Source: Aquabacterium commune
GTDB lineage: Bacteria; Pseudomonadota; Gammaproteobacteria; Burkholderiales; Burkholderiaceae_C
Length of the DNA stretch: 64,000 nucleotides
Direction: 5' to 3'
NCBI RefSeq assembly: GCF_004362855.1
Contig: NZ_SNXW01000001.1
Location: forward strand, 246,121 to 310,120
The position numbers were made by a program, and so were the translations under genes. The notes below the pieces were generated by a model. That model saw only the letters and a program-made list of their open reading frames with translations. It did not search any database and was not told the DNA's origin. This document shows, in pieces, positions 56,561-64,000 of this stretch (the first letter of the stretch is position 1; each line of letters starts with the position of its first letter).

Positions 56561-57097
56561 ATGAAGTCATCCGCCGTCATCCGTCGCCACCAACGCATCC
56601 GCACCTGGGCCCTGTCGGCCGGCATGGTGCTGGGCATGGTGGCCGCCACCTTCGGCCCGCAACTGGCGCACGCCGCTGTACCGGCCAAGGCCTCCAAGGC
56701 CGTGATCAAAGGCGCCGCTGCTGAGAAGCCCTTGGTGCTGGCCGCGGCCGATGACGTGCAGATGCAGGCGGCGGACCGCGTGCTGCTCGGTCGCTACGAG
56801 TGCGAGTTCGGCCGCCGCATCACGGTGGACCGCAACGACACCCACCCCGGCTACGTCAACCTCGCTCTGGACCGCCAGGCCTGGGTGATGAAGCCCGTGC
56901 AATCGGCCACCGGCGCCATCCGCCTCGAAGACGTGCGCGGCCAGGCCCTGCTGGTGCAGATCCTCACCAAGTCCATGGTGCTGGACACCAAATCGGGCAA
57001 GCGCCTGGTGGACGCCTGCGTGCACGAGGTGCAGCGCAAGGCCGAAGCCGACCTGGCCAGCCAGCCCCCGCGCCCGTCCATTTTCGACGCGCGCTGA
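56561..57097 (+). CDS. Uncharacterised exported protein between prpF and acnB
   Basis: I do not recognise a firm family for this 178-residue protein. It has a Arg-rich signal peptide ending LAHA (about residue 38) and a mature part with two cysteines: YECEFGRRITVDR near residue 88 and VDACVHEVQR near 155, which could form a disulfide. The Y-x-C-x-x-G start resembles MliC-type lysozyme inhibitor domains, but this is weak. The start at 56561 follows from the signal peptide; the frame is open to 56441. A terminator at 57141-57166 separates it from acnB. Confidence 0.65.
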   Translation: MKSSAVIRRHQRIRTWALSAGMVLGMVAATFGPQLAHAAVPAKASKAVIKGAAAEKPLVLAAADDVQMQAADRVLLGRYECEFGRRITVDRNDTHPGYVNLALDRQAWVMKPVQSATGAIRLEDVRGQALLVQILTKSMVLDTKSGKRLVDACVHEVQRKAEADLASQPPRPSIFDAR

Positions 57098-57140
57098 GGC
57101 GCCAAGCGCTCCTTGTGCCGTGATGCGCGGCACCTCCCGC

Positions 57141-57166
57141 AAGCCCGCCACCGTGCGGGCTTTTTT
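57141..57166 (+). terminator. Rho-independent terminator upstream of acnB
   Basis: AAGCCCGC and GCGGGCTT form an 8-bp stem around six bases, followed by further T residues. acnB is therefore likely to have its own promoter. Confidence 0.8.
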
Positions 57167-57253
57167 CATGGCTTGCGCGCACCACAAGCCCCACAAGAAG
57201 CCCTTCAAAACATGGTCAAAACGCCATTCCTGAGCGACAATGGCCATCTGTCC

Positions 57254-57271
57254 AAGTCTTCTATAAGACTT
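57254..57271. promoter_or_regulatory. Inverted repeat upstream of acnB (putative GntR operator)
   Basis: AAGTCTTCTATAAGACTT has 7-bp arms around four bases. Its core GTCTTCTATAAGAC differs by one base from the palindrome upstream of mdh. It lies 72 bases before the acnB ATG. Confidence 0.7.
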
Positions 57272-57342
57272 GAGCGTCGGCAGCGTGACCCGCGCCCACG
57301 CGGACAACCCGTTCCTGTCCCCATCCTCACCAGGTGAACACC

Positions 57343-59955
57343 ATGTTGCAAGCCTACCGCCAACACGTTGCCGAGCGCGCCGCGCTGGGCATTCCCCCGC
57401 TGCCCCTGACCGCGCCTCAAGTCGCCGAACTGATCGAGCTGATCAAGAACCCGCCGGCTGGCGAAGATGCGTTCCTGCTCGACCTGCTGACCCACCGCGT
57501 GCCCCCTGGCGTGGACGATGCCGCCAAGGTCAAGGCCTCCTTCCTGTCGGCCGTGGCCCACGGCGACGTCGTGGCCAAGCTGATCTCCAAGGCCAAGGCC
57601 ACCGAGCTGCTGGGCACCATGGTCGGCGGCTACAACGTCAAGCCCCTGATCGACCTCCTGTCCGACGCCGAAGTCGGCGGTGTCGCCGCTGAAGCGCTGA
57701 AGAAGACCCTGCTGATGTTCGACGCGTTCCACGACGTGTCCGAGTTGTGCAAGTCGGGCAACGCCAACGCCAAGGCGGTGATGCAGTCCTGGGCCGACGC
57801 CGAGTGGTTCACCACCCGTCCGAAGGTGGCCGAGAAGATCACCGTGACCGTGTTCAAGGTGCCTGGCGAGACCAACACCGACGACCTGTCGCCCGCTCCG
57901 GACGCCTGGAGCCGCCCCGACATCCCGATGCACTATCTGGCGATGTTGAAGAACACCCGTCAGGACTTTGGTGCTCCTGGTGGGGCGGCCTTCAAGCCCG
58001 AAGAAGACGGCAAGCGCGGCCCGATGCAGTTCATCGAAGACCTCAAGAAGAAGGGCAACCTGGTTGCCTACGTGGGCGACGTGGTCGGCACCGGCTCTTC
58101 GCGCAAGTCGGCCACCAACAGCGTGATCTGGGCCACCGGCGAGGACATCCCCTTCGTGCCCAACAAGCGCTTTGGCGGCGTGACCCTGGGCGGCAAGATC
58201 GCCCCCATCTTCTTCAACACGCAAGAAGACTCCGGCTCGCTGCCCATCGAAGTCGATGTGACCGCGTTCGAAATGGGTGATGTCATCGACATCTTCCCGT
58301 ACGAAGGCAAGATCGAGAAGAACGGCGCCGTGGCTGCGAAGTTCGAGCTGAAGTCGCAAGTCCTGCTGGACGAAGTCCAGGCTGGCGGCCGCATCAACCT
58401 GATCATCGGCCGCTCGCTGACCGGCAAGGCCCGCGAGTTCCTGGGCCTGCCCGCCTCCACCAGCTTCCGCCTGCCCGTGGCCCCGAAGGATTCTGGCAAG
58501 GGCTTCACCCTGGCCCAGAAGATGGTCGGCCGTGCGGTCGGTTTGCCCGAAGGCCAAGGCGTGCGCCCCGGCACCTACTGCGAGCCGAAGATGACCACCG
58601 TGGGTTCGCAAGACACCACCGGCCCGATGACCCGCGACGAGCTGAAGGACCTGGCTTGCCTGGGCTTCTCGGCCGACCTGGTCATGCAATCGTTCTGCCA
58701 CACCGCCGCTTACCCCAAGCCCGTGGACGTGAAGATGCACCGCGAGCTGCCCGCCTTCATCAGCAACCGCGGCGGCGTGGCCCTGCGTCCGGGCGACGGC
58801 GTGATCCACTCGTGGCTGAACCGCCTGCTGCTGCCCGACACCGTCGGCACCGGTGGCGACTCGCACACCCGTTTCCCCATCGGCATCTCCTTCCCCGCTG
58901 GTTCCGGCCTGGTCGCCTTCGGCGCTGCCACCGGCGTGATGCCCCTGGACATGCCCGAGTCGGTGCTGGTGCGCTTCAAGGGCGAGATGCAGCCTGGCGT
59001 CACCCTGCGTGACCTGGTGCACGCCATCCCCCTGTACGCCATCAAGGCTGGTCTGCTGACCGTGGCCAAGGCCGGCAAGAAGAACATCTTCTCGGGCCGC
59101 GTGCTGGAAATCGAAGGCCTGCCGAACCTGAAGGTCGAGCAAGCGTTCGAGCTGTCTGATGCTTCCGCCGAGCGCTCTGCCGCCGGCTGCACCATCAAGC
59201 TGAACAAGGAACCGGTTGCCGAGTACCTGAAGTCGAACATCGTTCTGATGAAGAACATGATCGCCGACGGTTACGCCGACGCCCGCACCCTGCAGCGCCG
59301 CATCGAAGCCCAGGAAGCCTGGCTGGCCAACCAGACCCTGCTGGAAGCCGACGCCGACGCCGAGTACGCCGCCATCATCGAGATCGACCTGGCCGACATC
59401 AAGGAGCCGATCGTCTGCTGCCCGAACGACCCGGACGACGCCAAGTTCCTGTCCGAAGTCGCCGGCACCAAGATCGACGAAGCCTTCATCGGTTCGTGCA
59501 TGACCAACATCGGTCACTTCCGCGCCGCCGGCAAGCTGCTGGAAGGCAAGAAGGACATCCCGGTGCGCCTGTGGGTCGCCCCGCCGACCAAGATGGACGC
59601 CGCCGAGCTGACCAAGGAAGGCTTCTACAACACCTTCGGCACCGCCGGCGCTCGCACCGAGATGCCCGGCTGCTCGCTGTGCATGGGCAACCAGGCGCAG
59701 ATCAAGGAAGGCTCGACCTGCATCTCGACCTCGACGCGCAACTTCCCGAACCGCCTGGGCAAGAACACCAACGTGTTCCTGGGCTCGGCCGAGTTGACCG
59801 CCGTGGCCTCCAAGCTGGGCAAGCTGCCGACGCCGGCAGAGTACCTGGCCGAGATCGGCGTGGTCTCCAAGGACGCCGACAAGATCTACAAGTACCTGAA
59901 CTTCAACCAGATCGACGAGTACGTGGAAGCCGCCAAGGACGTGAAGGCCGCCTGA
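57343..59955 (+). CDS. acnB: Aconitate hydratase B
   Basis: This 870-residue enzyme isomerises citrate and isocitrate and, in many bacteria, hydrates 2-methyl-cis-aconitate to 2-methylisocitrate in the methylcitrate cycle. The order is typical of AcnB: an N-terminal HEAT-like domain ([19 protein letters not shown]), the swivel domain with [13 protein letters not shown], then the catalytic domains with cluster cysteines in [16 protein letters not shown] and [16 protein letters not shown] lies five bases before the ATG at 57343. A palindrome related to the mdh site is upstream. Confidence 0.97.
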   Translation: MLQAYRQHVAERAALGIPPLPLTAPQVAELIELIKNPPAGEDAFLLDLLTHRVPPGVDDAAKVKASFLSAVAHGDVVAKLISKAKATELLGTMVGGYNVKPLIDLLSDAEVGGVAAEALKKTLLMFDAFHDVSELCKSGNANAKAVMQSWADAEWFTTRPKVAEKITVTVFKVPGETNTDDLSPAPDAWSRPDIPMHYLAMLKNTRQDFGAPGGAAFKPEEDGKRGPMQFIEDLKKKGNLVAYVGDVVGTGSSRKSATNSVIWATGEDIPFVPNKRFGGVTLGGKIAPIFFNTQEDSGSLPIEVDVTAFEMGDVIDIFPYEGKIEKNGAVAAKFELKSQVLLDEVQAGGRINLIIGRSLTGKAREFLGLPASTSFRLPVAPKDSGKGFTLAQKMVGRAVGLPEGQGVRPGTYCEPKMTTVGSQDTTGPMTRDELKDLACLGFSADLVMQSFCHTAAYPKPVDVKMHRELPAFISNRGGVALRPGDGVIHSWLNRLLLPDTVGTGGDSHTRFPIGISFPAGSGLVAFGAATGVMPLDMPESVLVRFKGEMQPGVTLRDLVHAIPLYAIKAGLLTVAKAGKKNIFSGRVLEIEGLPNLKVEQAFELSDASAERSAAGCTIKLNKEPVAEYLKSNIVLMKNMIADGYADARTLQRRIEAQEAWLANQTLLEADADAEYAAIIEIDLADIKEPIVCCPNDPDDAKFLSEVAGTKIDEAFIGSCMTNIGHFRAAGKLLEGKKDIPVRLWVAPPTKMDAAELTKEGFYNTFGTAGARTEMPGCSLCMGNQAQIKEGSTCISTSTRNFPNRLGKNTNVFLGSAELTAVASKLGKLPTPAEYLAEIGVVSKDADKIYKYLNFNQIDEYVEAAKDVKAA

Positions 59956-60020
59956 TCACGGCCTGACACCCTCTGACCGTGCCCTGGCCAACGCCGGGGC
60001 CGTCGCAGGGTCTCACATCC

Positions 60021-60051
60021 AGCCCGCCCGGGAAACCGCGGCGGGCTTTTT
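60021..60051 (+). terminator. Rho-independent terminator after acnB
   Basis: AGCCCGCC and GGCGGGCT form an 8-bp stem around eleven bases, followed by TTTT. It lies about 65 bases after the acnB stop. Confidence 0.8.
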
Positions 60052-60155
60052 CATGGCCGCCCAGACATGCTTCGACACAGGCGGTGCCCGCCCGCGCGGG
60101 ATAATCCGGCGGTTGCTGCTTTCGCAGACGCCGACCTGGCGCCCGCACCCACCGC

Positions 60156-62534
60156 ATGCCTGTCCTGGCCCTGCCCCGCGCCCGCCCTCGCCCCCGCCGC
60201 CGCCCCTTGCGCGCCATGAACCCACAACGCGGCCTTGTGCTCGCCCTCGTCCTGGGGCTGCTTGCACTCATGGCCGCGGGCGTGCTGAGCCTGCTCGTCA
60301 CGGCGGTGGTGCTCTCCCCCCAACTGCCCGACACCCGCGGCCTGGCGCACTACCAGCCCAAGCAGCCTTTGCGCGTGTACACGGCAGATGGCATAGAGAT
60401 CGGCGGCTTTGGCAGCGAAAAGCGCCAATTCCTACCCTTCGAGAAAATCCCGAAGCTGATGCGGGACAGCCTGCTGGCGGTGGAAGACAGCCGCTTTTAC
60501 GAGCACCACGGCATCGACCCCATCGGTGTGCTGCGCGCGGTGGTCGCCAACGTGACGGGCGGGCGCACGCAGGGGGCCTCCACCATCACGCAGCAGGTGG
60601 CGCGCACCTTTTTCCTGACCCGGGAGAAGACGCTGAGCCGCAAGCTCAAGGAGGCGCTGCTGTCGCTGAAGATCGAGCGCGAGCTGAGCAAAGACCAGAT
60701 CCTCACGCTCTACATGAACCAGATCTACCTGGGTGCCCGCTCCTATGGCTTTGCCGAGGCCGCGCAGACCTACTTCGGCAAACCGCTGAGCGCGCTGTCG
60801 GCCGCCGAGTGCGCGATGCTGGCCGGCCTGCCCCAGAACCCGGCCAACGTGAACCCGATCAAGAACCCCACGCGGGCGCGGGCACGCCAGCTGGTGGCGC
60901 TGTCGCGCATGCACACCGAGGGCGTGCTCAACGACGAACAGTACGCCGCAGCCAAGGCCGAGAAGCTGAGCGTGCGCAACCCGGCCGAGGCCGAGGTGCA
61001 CGCCGAGCACGTGGCCGAGATGGCCCGCGCCCAGGTCTTTGCGCAGTATGGCGACAAGGCCTACACCAGCGGCATGAAGGTGGTGACCACCTTGCGCGCC
61101 GCCGAGCAGCAAGCTGCCTGGAAGGCCTTGCGCAAGGCCCTGATCGACCGCGAGGTGGGCCAAGCCTGGCGCGGCCCCGAAGGCCAGGAGGACCTCGAAC
61201 GCGATTTGGAGGACACCGACCCGGCCGTCTCGCAGGTGCTCAACGACTACAACGACGACGAGATGCTGCACGCCGCCGTGGTGACCCAGGTCAGCGCCAA
61301 GCGCGTGACGGTGGTGCTGGCCGGCGGCGAGGTCATCCCTGTCAGCGGCAAGGGGCTGCGCCAGGTGCAGGCCGCGCTGGCGCCCAAAGCCAGCGACAAG
61401 CTCAGGCTGCGCCGCGGCTCGGTGGTGCGCGCGGCCCAGCAAGGCGGTGACTGGGTGATCACGCAGTGGCCCGAGGCCGAAGGCGCCGTGGTCGCGCTGG
61501 ATCCGCGCGACGGGCAGGTCCGCGCCATGGTGGGCGGCTTCGACTTCCAGCGCAACCAGTTCAACCACGCCACGCAGGGCTGGCGCCAGCCGGGCTCCAG
61601 CTACAAGCCCTTCCTGTACGCCGCCGCGCTGGAAAACGGCGTGATGCCCGAAACCCTGGTCAACGACGCGCCCCTGAGCGTGGGCGACTGGAGCCCCTCG
61701 AACGCCGACGGCCAATTCGAGGGCCCCATGCCGCTGCACACCGCGCTGGCCAAATCGAAAAACATGGTCAGCATCCGCCTGGTGCAACTGCTGGGGCCGC
61801 AGGCCGCGCGCGCCTGGACCGGCCGTTTCGGCTTCGACGTGGACAAGCAGCCCGACAACCTGACCCTCGCCCTCGGCGCCGGGGCCACCACGCCTTTGCA
61901 ACTGGCCAGTGCCTATGCGGTGATCGCCAATGGCGGGATGAAGGTGTCGCCGGTGGTGATCCGCCGCATCACGAACGGCGATGGCAAGGTGGTGTTCGAA
62001 GCGCCAACCAAGGTGCTGGACGAGGGCGACCGCGTGGTCCCGGCCCGCAACGCCTTCCTCACGGGCACGCTGCTCAACGAGGTGGCGCGCAGCGGCACGG
62101 CAGCGCGTGCTCAGGCCCAACTCAAGCGCCCCGACCTGTACGGCAAGACGGGCACCACCAACGACGTCGTGGACGCCTGGTTCGCCGGCTTCCAGCCGCA
62201 CGTCGCCGCGGTGGTCTGGCTGGGCTACGACACGCCGCGCAGCCTGGGCAGCCACGCCTCGGGCGCCTCGCTGGCCCTGCCGGTGTGGATCCAGTACATG
62301 GCCACGGCCCTCAGCCGCGAGCCCGTGCTGGCGCTGCCTGTGCCCGAGGGCGTGGTGCGGCAGGACAGCGGCTGGCGCTACCGCGAATGGGCCGACGGCG
62401 GCTTCCTGCGCGAGCTGGGAATGGACGACACCCCCATCGGGCCGGACCTGATCCCCCAACCGCCCGAGGGTGGCGCCTCGCTGGGCACGCAACTGGAGGA
62501 CCGCCTCAAGGCCTTCATCGACAAGCTGTTCTGA
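60156..62534 (+). CDS. mrcA: Penicillin-binding protein 1A (bifunctional class A)
   Basis: This 792-residue inner-membrane protein polymerises and cross-links peptidoglycan. One membrane helix (about residues 27-52) is followed by the GT51 glycosyltransferase domain with VEDSRFYEHHGIDPIGVLRA and TITQQVARTFFL, and the transpeptidase domain with SxxK in GSSYKPFLY, SxN in AKSKNMVSI, and the KTGTT box. An OB-like insert lies between them. The ATG at 60156 gives an Arg/Pro-rich cytoplasmic tail; the ATG at 60216 is an equally good start. Neither has a clear ribosome binding site. Confidence 0.94.
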   Translation: MPVLALPRARPRPRRRPLRAMNPQRGLVLALVLGLLALMAAGVLSLLVTAVVLSPQLPDTRGLAHYQPKQPLRVYTADGIEIGGFGSEKRQFLPFEKIPKLMRDSLLAVEDSRFYEHHGIDPIGVLRAVVANVTGGRTQGASTITQQVARTFFLTREKTLSRKLKEALLSLKIERELSKDQILTLYMNQIYLGARSYGFAEAAQTYFGKPLSALSAAECAMLAGLPQNPANVNPIKNPTRARARQLVALSRMHTEGVLNDEQYAAAKAEKLSVRNPAEAEVHAEHVAEMARAQVFAQYGDKAYTSGMKVVTTLRAAEQQAAWKALRKALIDREVGQAWRGPEGQEDLERDLEDTDPAVSQVLNDYNDDEMLHAAVVTQVSAKRVTVVLAGGEVIPVSGKGLRQVQAALAPKASDKLRLRRGSVVRAAQQGGDWVITQWPEAEGAVVALDPRDGQVRAMVGGFDFQRNQFNHATQGWRQPGSSYKPFLYAAALENGVMPETLVNDAPLSVGDWSPSNADGQFEGPMPLHTALAKSKNMVSIRLVQLLGPQAARAWTGRFGFDVDKQPDNLTLALGAGATTPLQLASAYAVIANGGMKVSPVVIRRITNGDGKVVFEAPTKVLDEGDRVVPARNAFLTGTLLNEVARSGTAARAQAQLKRPDLYGKTGTTNDVVDAWFAGFQPHVAAVVWLGYDTPRSLGSHASGASLALPVWIQYMATALSREPVLALPVPEGVVRQDSGWRYREWADGGFLRELGMDDTPIGPDLIPQPPEGGASLGTQLEDRLKAFIDKLF

Positions 62535-62543
62535 CGCGCCAGC

Positions 62544-63116
62544 TCAGGCTTCGGCCACCCCCGGCATCAACCCCAGGTCACGGGCGGTGAGCCACAGCCT
62601 CAGGTCGAACTCGTGCTGGTGGTAATCGGGCGACATGTGGCGGCACAGCTGGTAGAAGGCCTTGTCGTGCTCGCGCTCTTTCAGGTGCGCCAGCTCGTGC
62701 ACCACGATCATGTTCAAGAACTCGGGCGGGGCCTCGCGGAAGAGGCTGGCGATGCGGATCTCGCGCTTGGCCTTGAGCTGCCCGCCCTGCACGCGCGAGA
62801 CGCGGGTGTGCGTGCCCAACGCATGCTGGATGACCTTGAGCTTGCTGTCGTAGGCCACCTTGCTGATGGGCGCGGCACCCCGCATGCAGCGGGCCTTCAG
62901 CTCGGTGACATAGTCGTAGAGCGCCTTGTCGGTGCGCACCTCGTGCAGCGTGGGGTAACGCTGGCTCAGGGTCTCACCCAGGCGCCCTGCGTCGATCAGG
63001 CCCTGCACTTGCTGCAGCAGGTGCGCCGGGTAGCCACCCAGGTAGCGCAGCGGCTGGCTCGGTGGCTGTCTCAGCGCTTGCGCCAGCGGCTGTTCAGGGT
63101 GCGATCTGCTCGGCAT
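62544..63116 (-). CDS. YgjP-type zinc metallopeptidase-like protein (M48/DUF45 group)
   Basis: This 190-residue protein has the zinc motif VVHELAHLKEREHDKAFY, an HExxH with a third histidine a few residues on (H-E-L-A-H...E-H-D), as in the YgjP/DUF45 family related to SprT and WLM peptidases. The C-terminal half fits the family, and the N-terminal part is extra. The ATG at 63116 makes its first 23 bases overlap the end of the exonuclease I gene. Substrates are not known. Confidence 0.85.
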   Translation of the reverse strand: MPSRSHPEQPLAQALRQPPSQPLRYLGGYPAHLLQQVQGLIDAGRLGETLSQRYPTLHEVRTDKALYDYVTELKARCMRGAAPISKVAYDSKLKVIQHALGTHTRVSRVQGGQLKAKREIRIASLFREAPPEFLNMIVVHELAHLKEREHDKAFYQLCRHMSPDYHQHEFDLRLWLTARDLGLMPGVAEA

Positions 63117-64000
63117 AGTCGTAGAGCGCCCCCAGGATGTCCTGGCCACGCTCGTCGTCTTCGGACAGTTGCTCGCTGAGCTGGTCGATGCGCTCGAAGA
63201 ACGCCGACATCGACAAACCACCGCCTGCGCCTTCCAGCAAGCGTGCGCTGCGCAGGGCGTGCCAGCGGCCTTGTTCTTCCTCGTTCAGGGTGTCGGGGAA
63301 GTTGCGTGCGCGGTAGCGGAAGACGATCTCTTCCAGGCGCTCATCGGCGAAGCCCGGCGAGCGGCCGGGCGACGTGCGCTGGGCGAGTTCGTCGGGCGAC
63401 AAGGCCTTGAGGCGCTGCAGGATGCGGCGGTCCTCGTTGCCGACGAAGCCGCCGTAGAGGTCTTCGTCCACGTCGGGTGCGGCGCCCTCGCGGAGTTCGG
63501 GGCGGCTGTACACCTCGGCCCAGATGCCATCCATGCGCTGGCCCAGCGAGGCGGCGATCTCGGCGTGGCGCGCAGCCACGTCCAGGTCCACGCCCCACTT
63601 CTGCTGCAAGGCGGGCGTGAGGATCTTCAAGTTGCCGATGACGATGGGCGATTTGTTGATGTGCAGGCTCTTGAGCGGCAGGCGGGTGACGCCCTCGGGC
63701 AGGTCGGCCGTCTTGCTGAACAGGCGCTGGCGGATGGTCGCCACATTCAGGTCGATCAGCTCGGAGGGGTCATGGGCCAGGTCCCACAGCAGCACTTCGT
63801 TCTTGTTGCTGGGATGCTGGGCCAGCGGCCAGACCAGGGCCATGCAACCGCGCTCGTGGCCGTACATGCCGGAGATGTGCAGGAAGGGCTTCCAGGCGCT
63901 GCGCGGTTTGTCCAGGCCGGCTTCGGCCAGCACGGCGTCCTTCTTGCGCAGCTTCAGGCAGAAGTCCCAGAGCTTGGGCTGGGCCTGCTGGAGGATGCGG
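63094..64000 (-). CDS. sbcB: Exodeoxyribonuclease I, C-terminal part (partial)
   Basis: The 301 residues in the window match the C-terminal two-thirds of exonuclease I, a 3'-5' single-strand DNA exonuclease used in recombination and mismatch repair. Family segments are KLWDFCLKLRKKDAVL, HERGCMALVWPLAQHPSNKNE, KSLHINKSPIVIGN, and VFRYRARNFPDTLNEEEQ. The N-terminal DEDD catalytic domain lies beyond 64000, so I cannot say whether it is intact. It overlaps the metallopeptidase gene downstream by 23 bases. Confidence 0.93.
   Translation of the reverse strand, partial: RILQQAQPKLWDFCLKLRKKDAVLAEAGLDKPRSAWKPFLHISGMYGHERGCMALVWPLAQHPSNKNEVLLWDLAHDPSELIDLNVATIRQRLFSKTADLPEGVTRLPLKSLHINKSPIVIGNLKILTPALQQKWGVDLDVAARHAEIAASLGQRMDGIWAEVYSRPELREGAAPDVDEDLYGGFVGNEDRRILQRLKALSPDELAQRTSPGRSPGFADERLEEIVFRYRARNFPDTLNEEEQGRWHALRSARLLEGAGGGLSMSAFFERIDQLSEQLSEDDERGQDILGALYDYAEQIAP

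Noticed and set aside
50465-59517. Long minus-strand open frames opposite prpBC, acnD, prpF and acnB
   Set aside because: They mirror highly conserved enzymes on the plus strand, have no family features and arise from GC-biased third positions.

Overview
The window looks like a chromosomal segment of a GC-rich betaproteobacterium in the order Burkholderiales, probably from the Comamonadaceae / Rubrivivax-Leptothrix-Aquabacterium neighbourhood. This rests on gene order (leuCDB-asd-fimV-truA-trpFBA-accD-folC-SPOR-cvpA-purF-metZ; sdhCDAB-sdhE-gltA beside a GntR gene and mdh; prpBC-acnD-prpF beside acnB), on an exosortase/PEP-CTERM sorting system and on family-level protein features. No 16S gene is present, so the genus is open. 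Nearly all of it is well-coded core genome; the long antisense reading frames are GC artefacts.

Layout. 1-2.6 kb: end of an EAL phosphodiesterase, a thioesterase overlapping a split pair of chromate-transporter half proteins, and a small acetyltransferase. 2.7-8.8 kb (minus strand): exosortase-EpsI fusion, EpsD-type lipoprotein isomerase, a PEP-CTERM protein, Kdo transferase and phosphomanno/glucomutase, a cell-envelope block. 9-10.4 kb: EamA permease and MaoC-like protein. 10.5-11.3 kb: two identical tRNA Ala-Glu-Asp triplets. 11.5-31.3 kb: one long minus-strand run of biosynthetic genes (leucine, Asp-semialdehyde, FimV, TruA, tryptophan, AccD, FolC, SPOR, CvpA, PurF, MetZ, GltX), with a tiny entericidin-like lipoprotein between leuC and leuD. 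31.5-34.7 kb: a plus-strand four-gene cassette of poorly understood proteins (secreted EK-repeat peptide, predicted outer-membrane barrel, DUF6502-type protein, DUF5666-type lipoprotein), inserted between leuC and gltA; this is the best candidate for an undescribed system.

34.7-60 kb: a central-carbon region with citrate synthase, succinate dehydrogenase with its assembly factor, a GntR/HutC regulator, malate dehydrogenase, a CitE-like lyase, an orphan radical SAM protein, a second PEP-CTERM protein, the propionate regulator PrpR, an AT-rich glycosyltransferase-like island, the methylcitrate operon of the AcnD/PrpF type, a small exported protein and aconitase B. A nearly identical 14-bp palindrome lies upstream of both mdh and acnB, which suggests a shared TCA-cycle regulon. 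The prp operon has a well-spaced sigma-54 promoter with TGAAAC/GTTTCA dyads upstream. 60-64 kb: penicillin-binding protein 1A, a YgjP-type metallopeptidase and the C-terminal part of exonuclease I.

Start codons: several genes appear to use TTG or GTG (waaA, fimV, epsD-like, exosortase); start choices are explained entry by entry.
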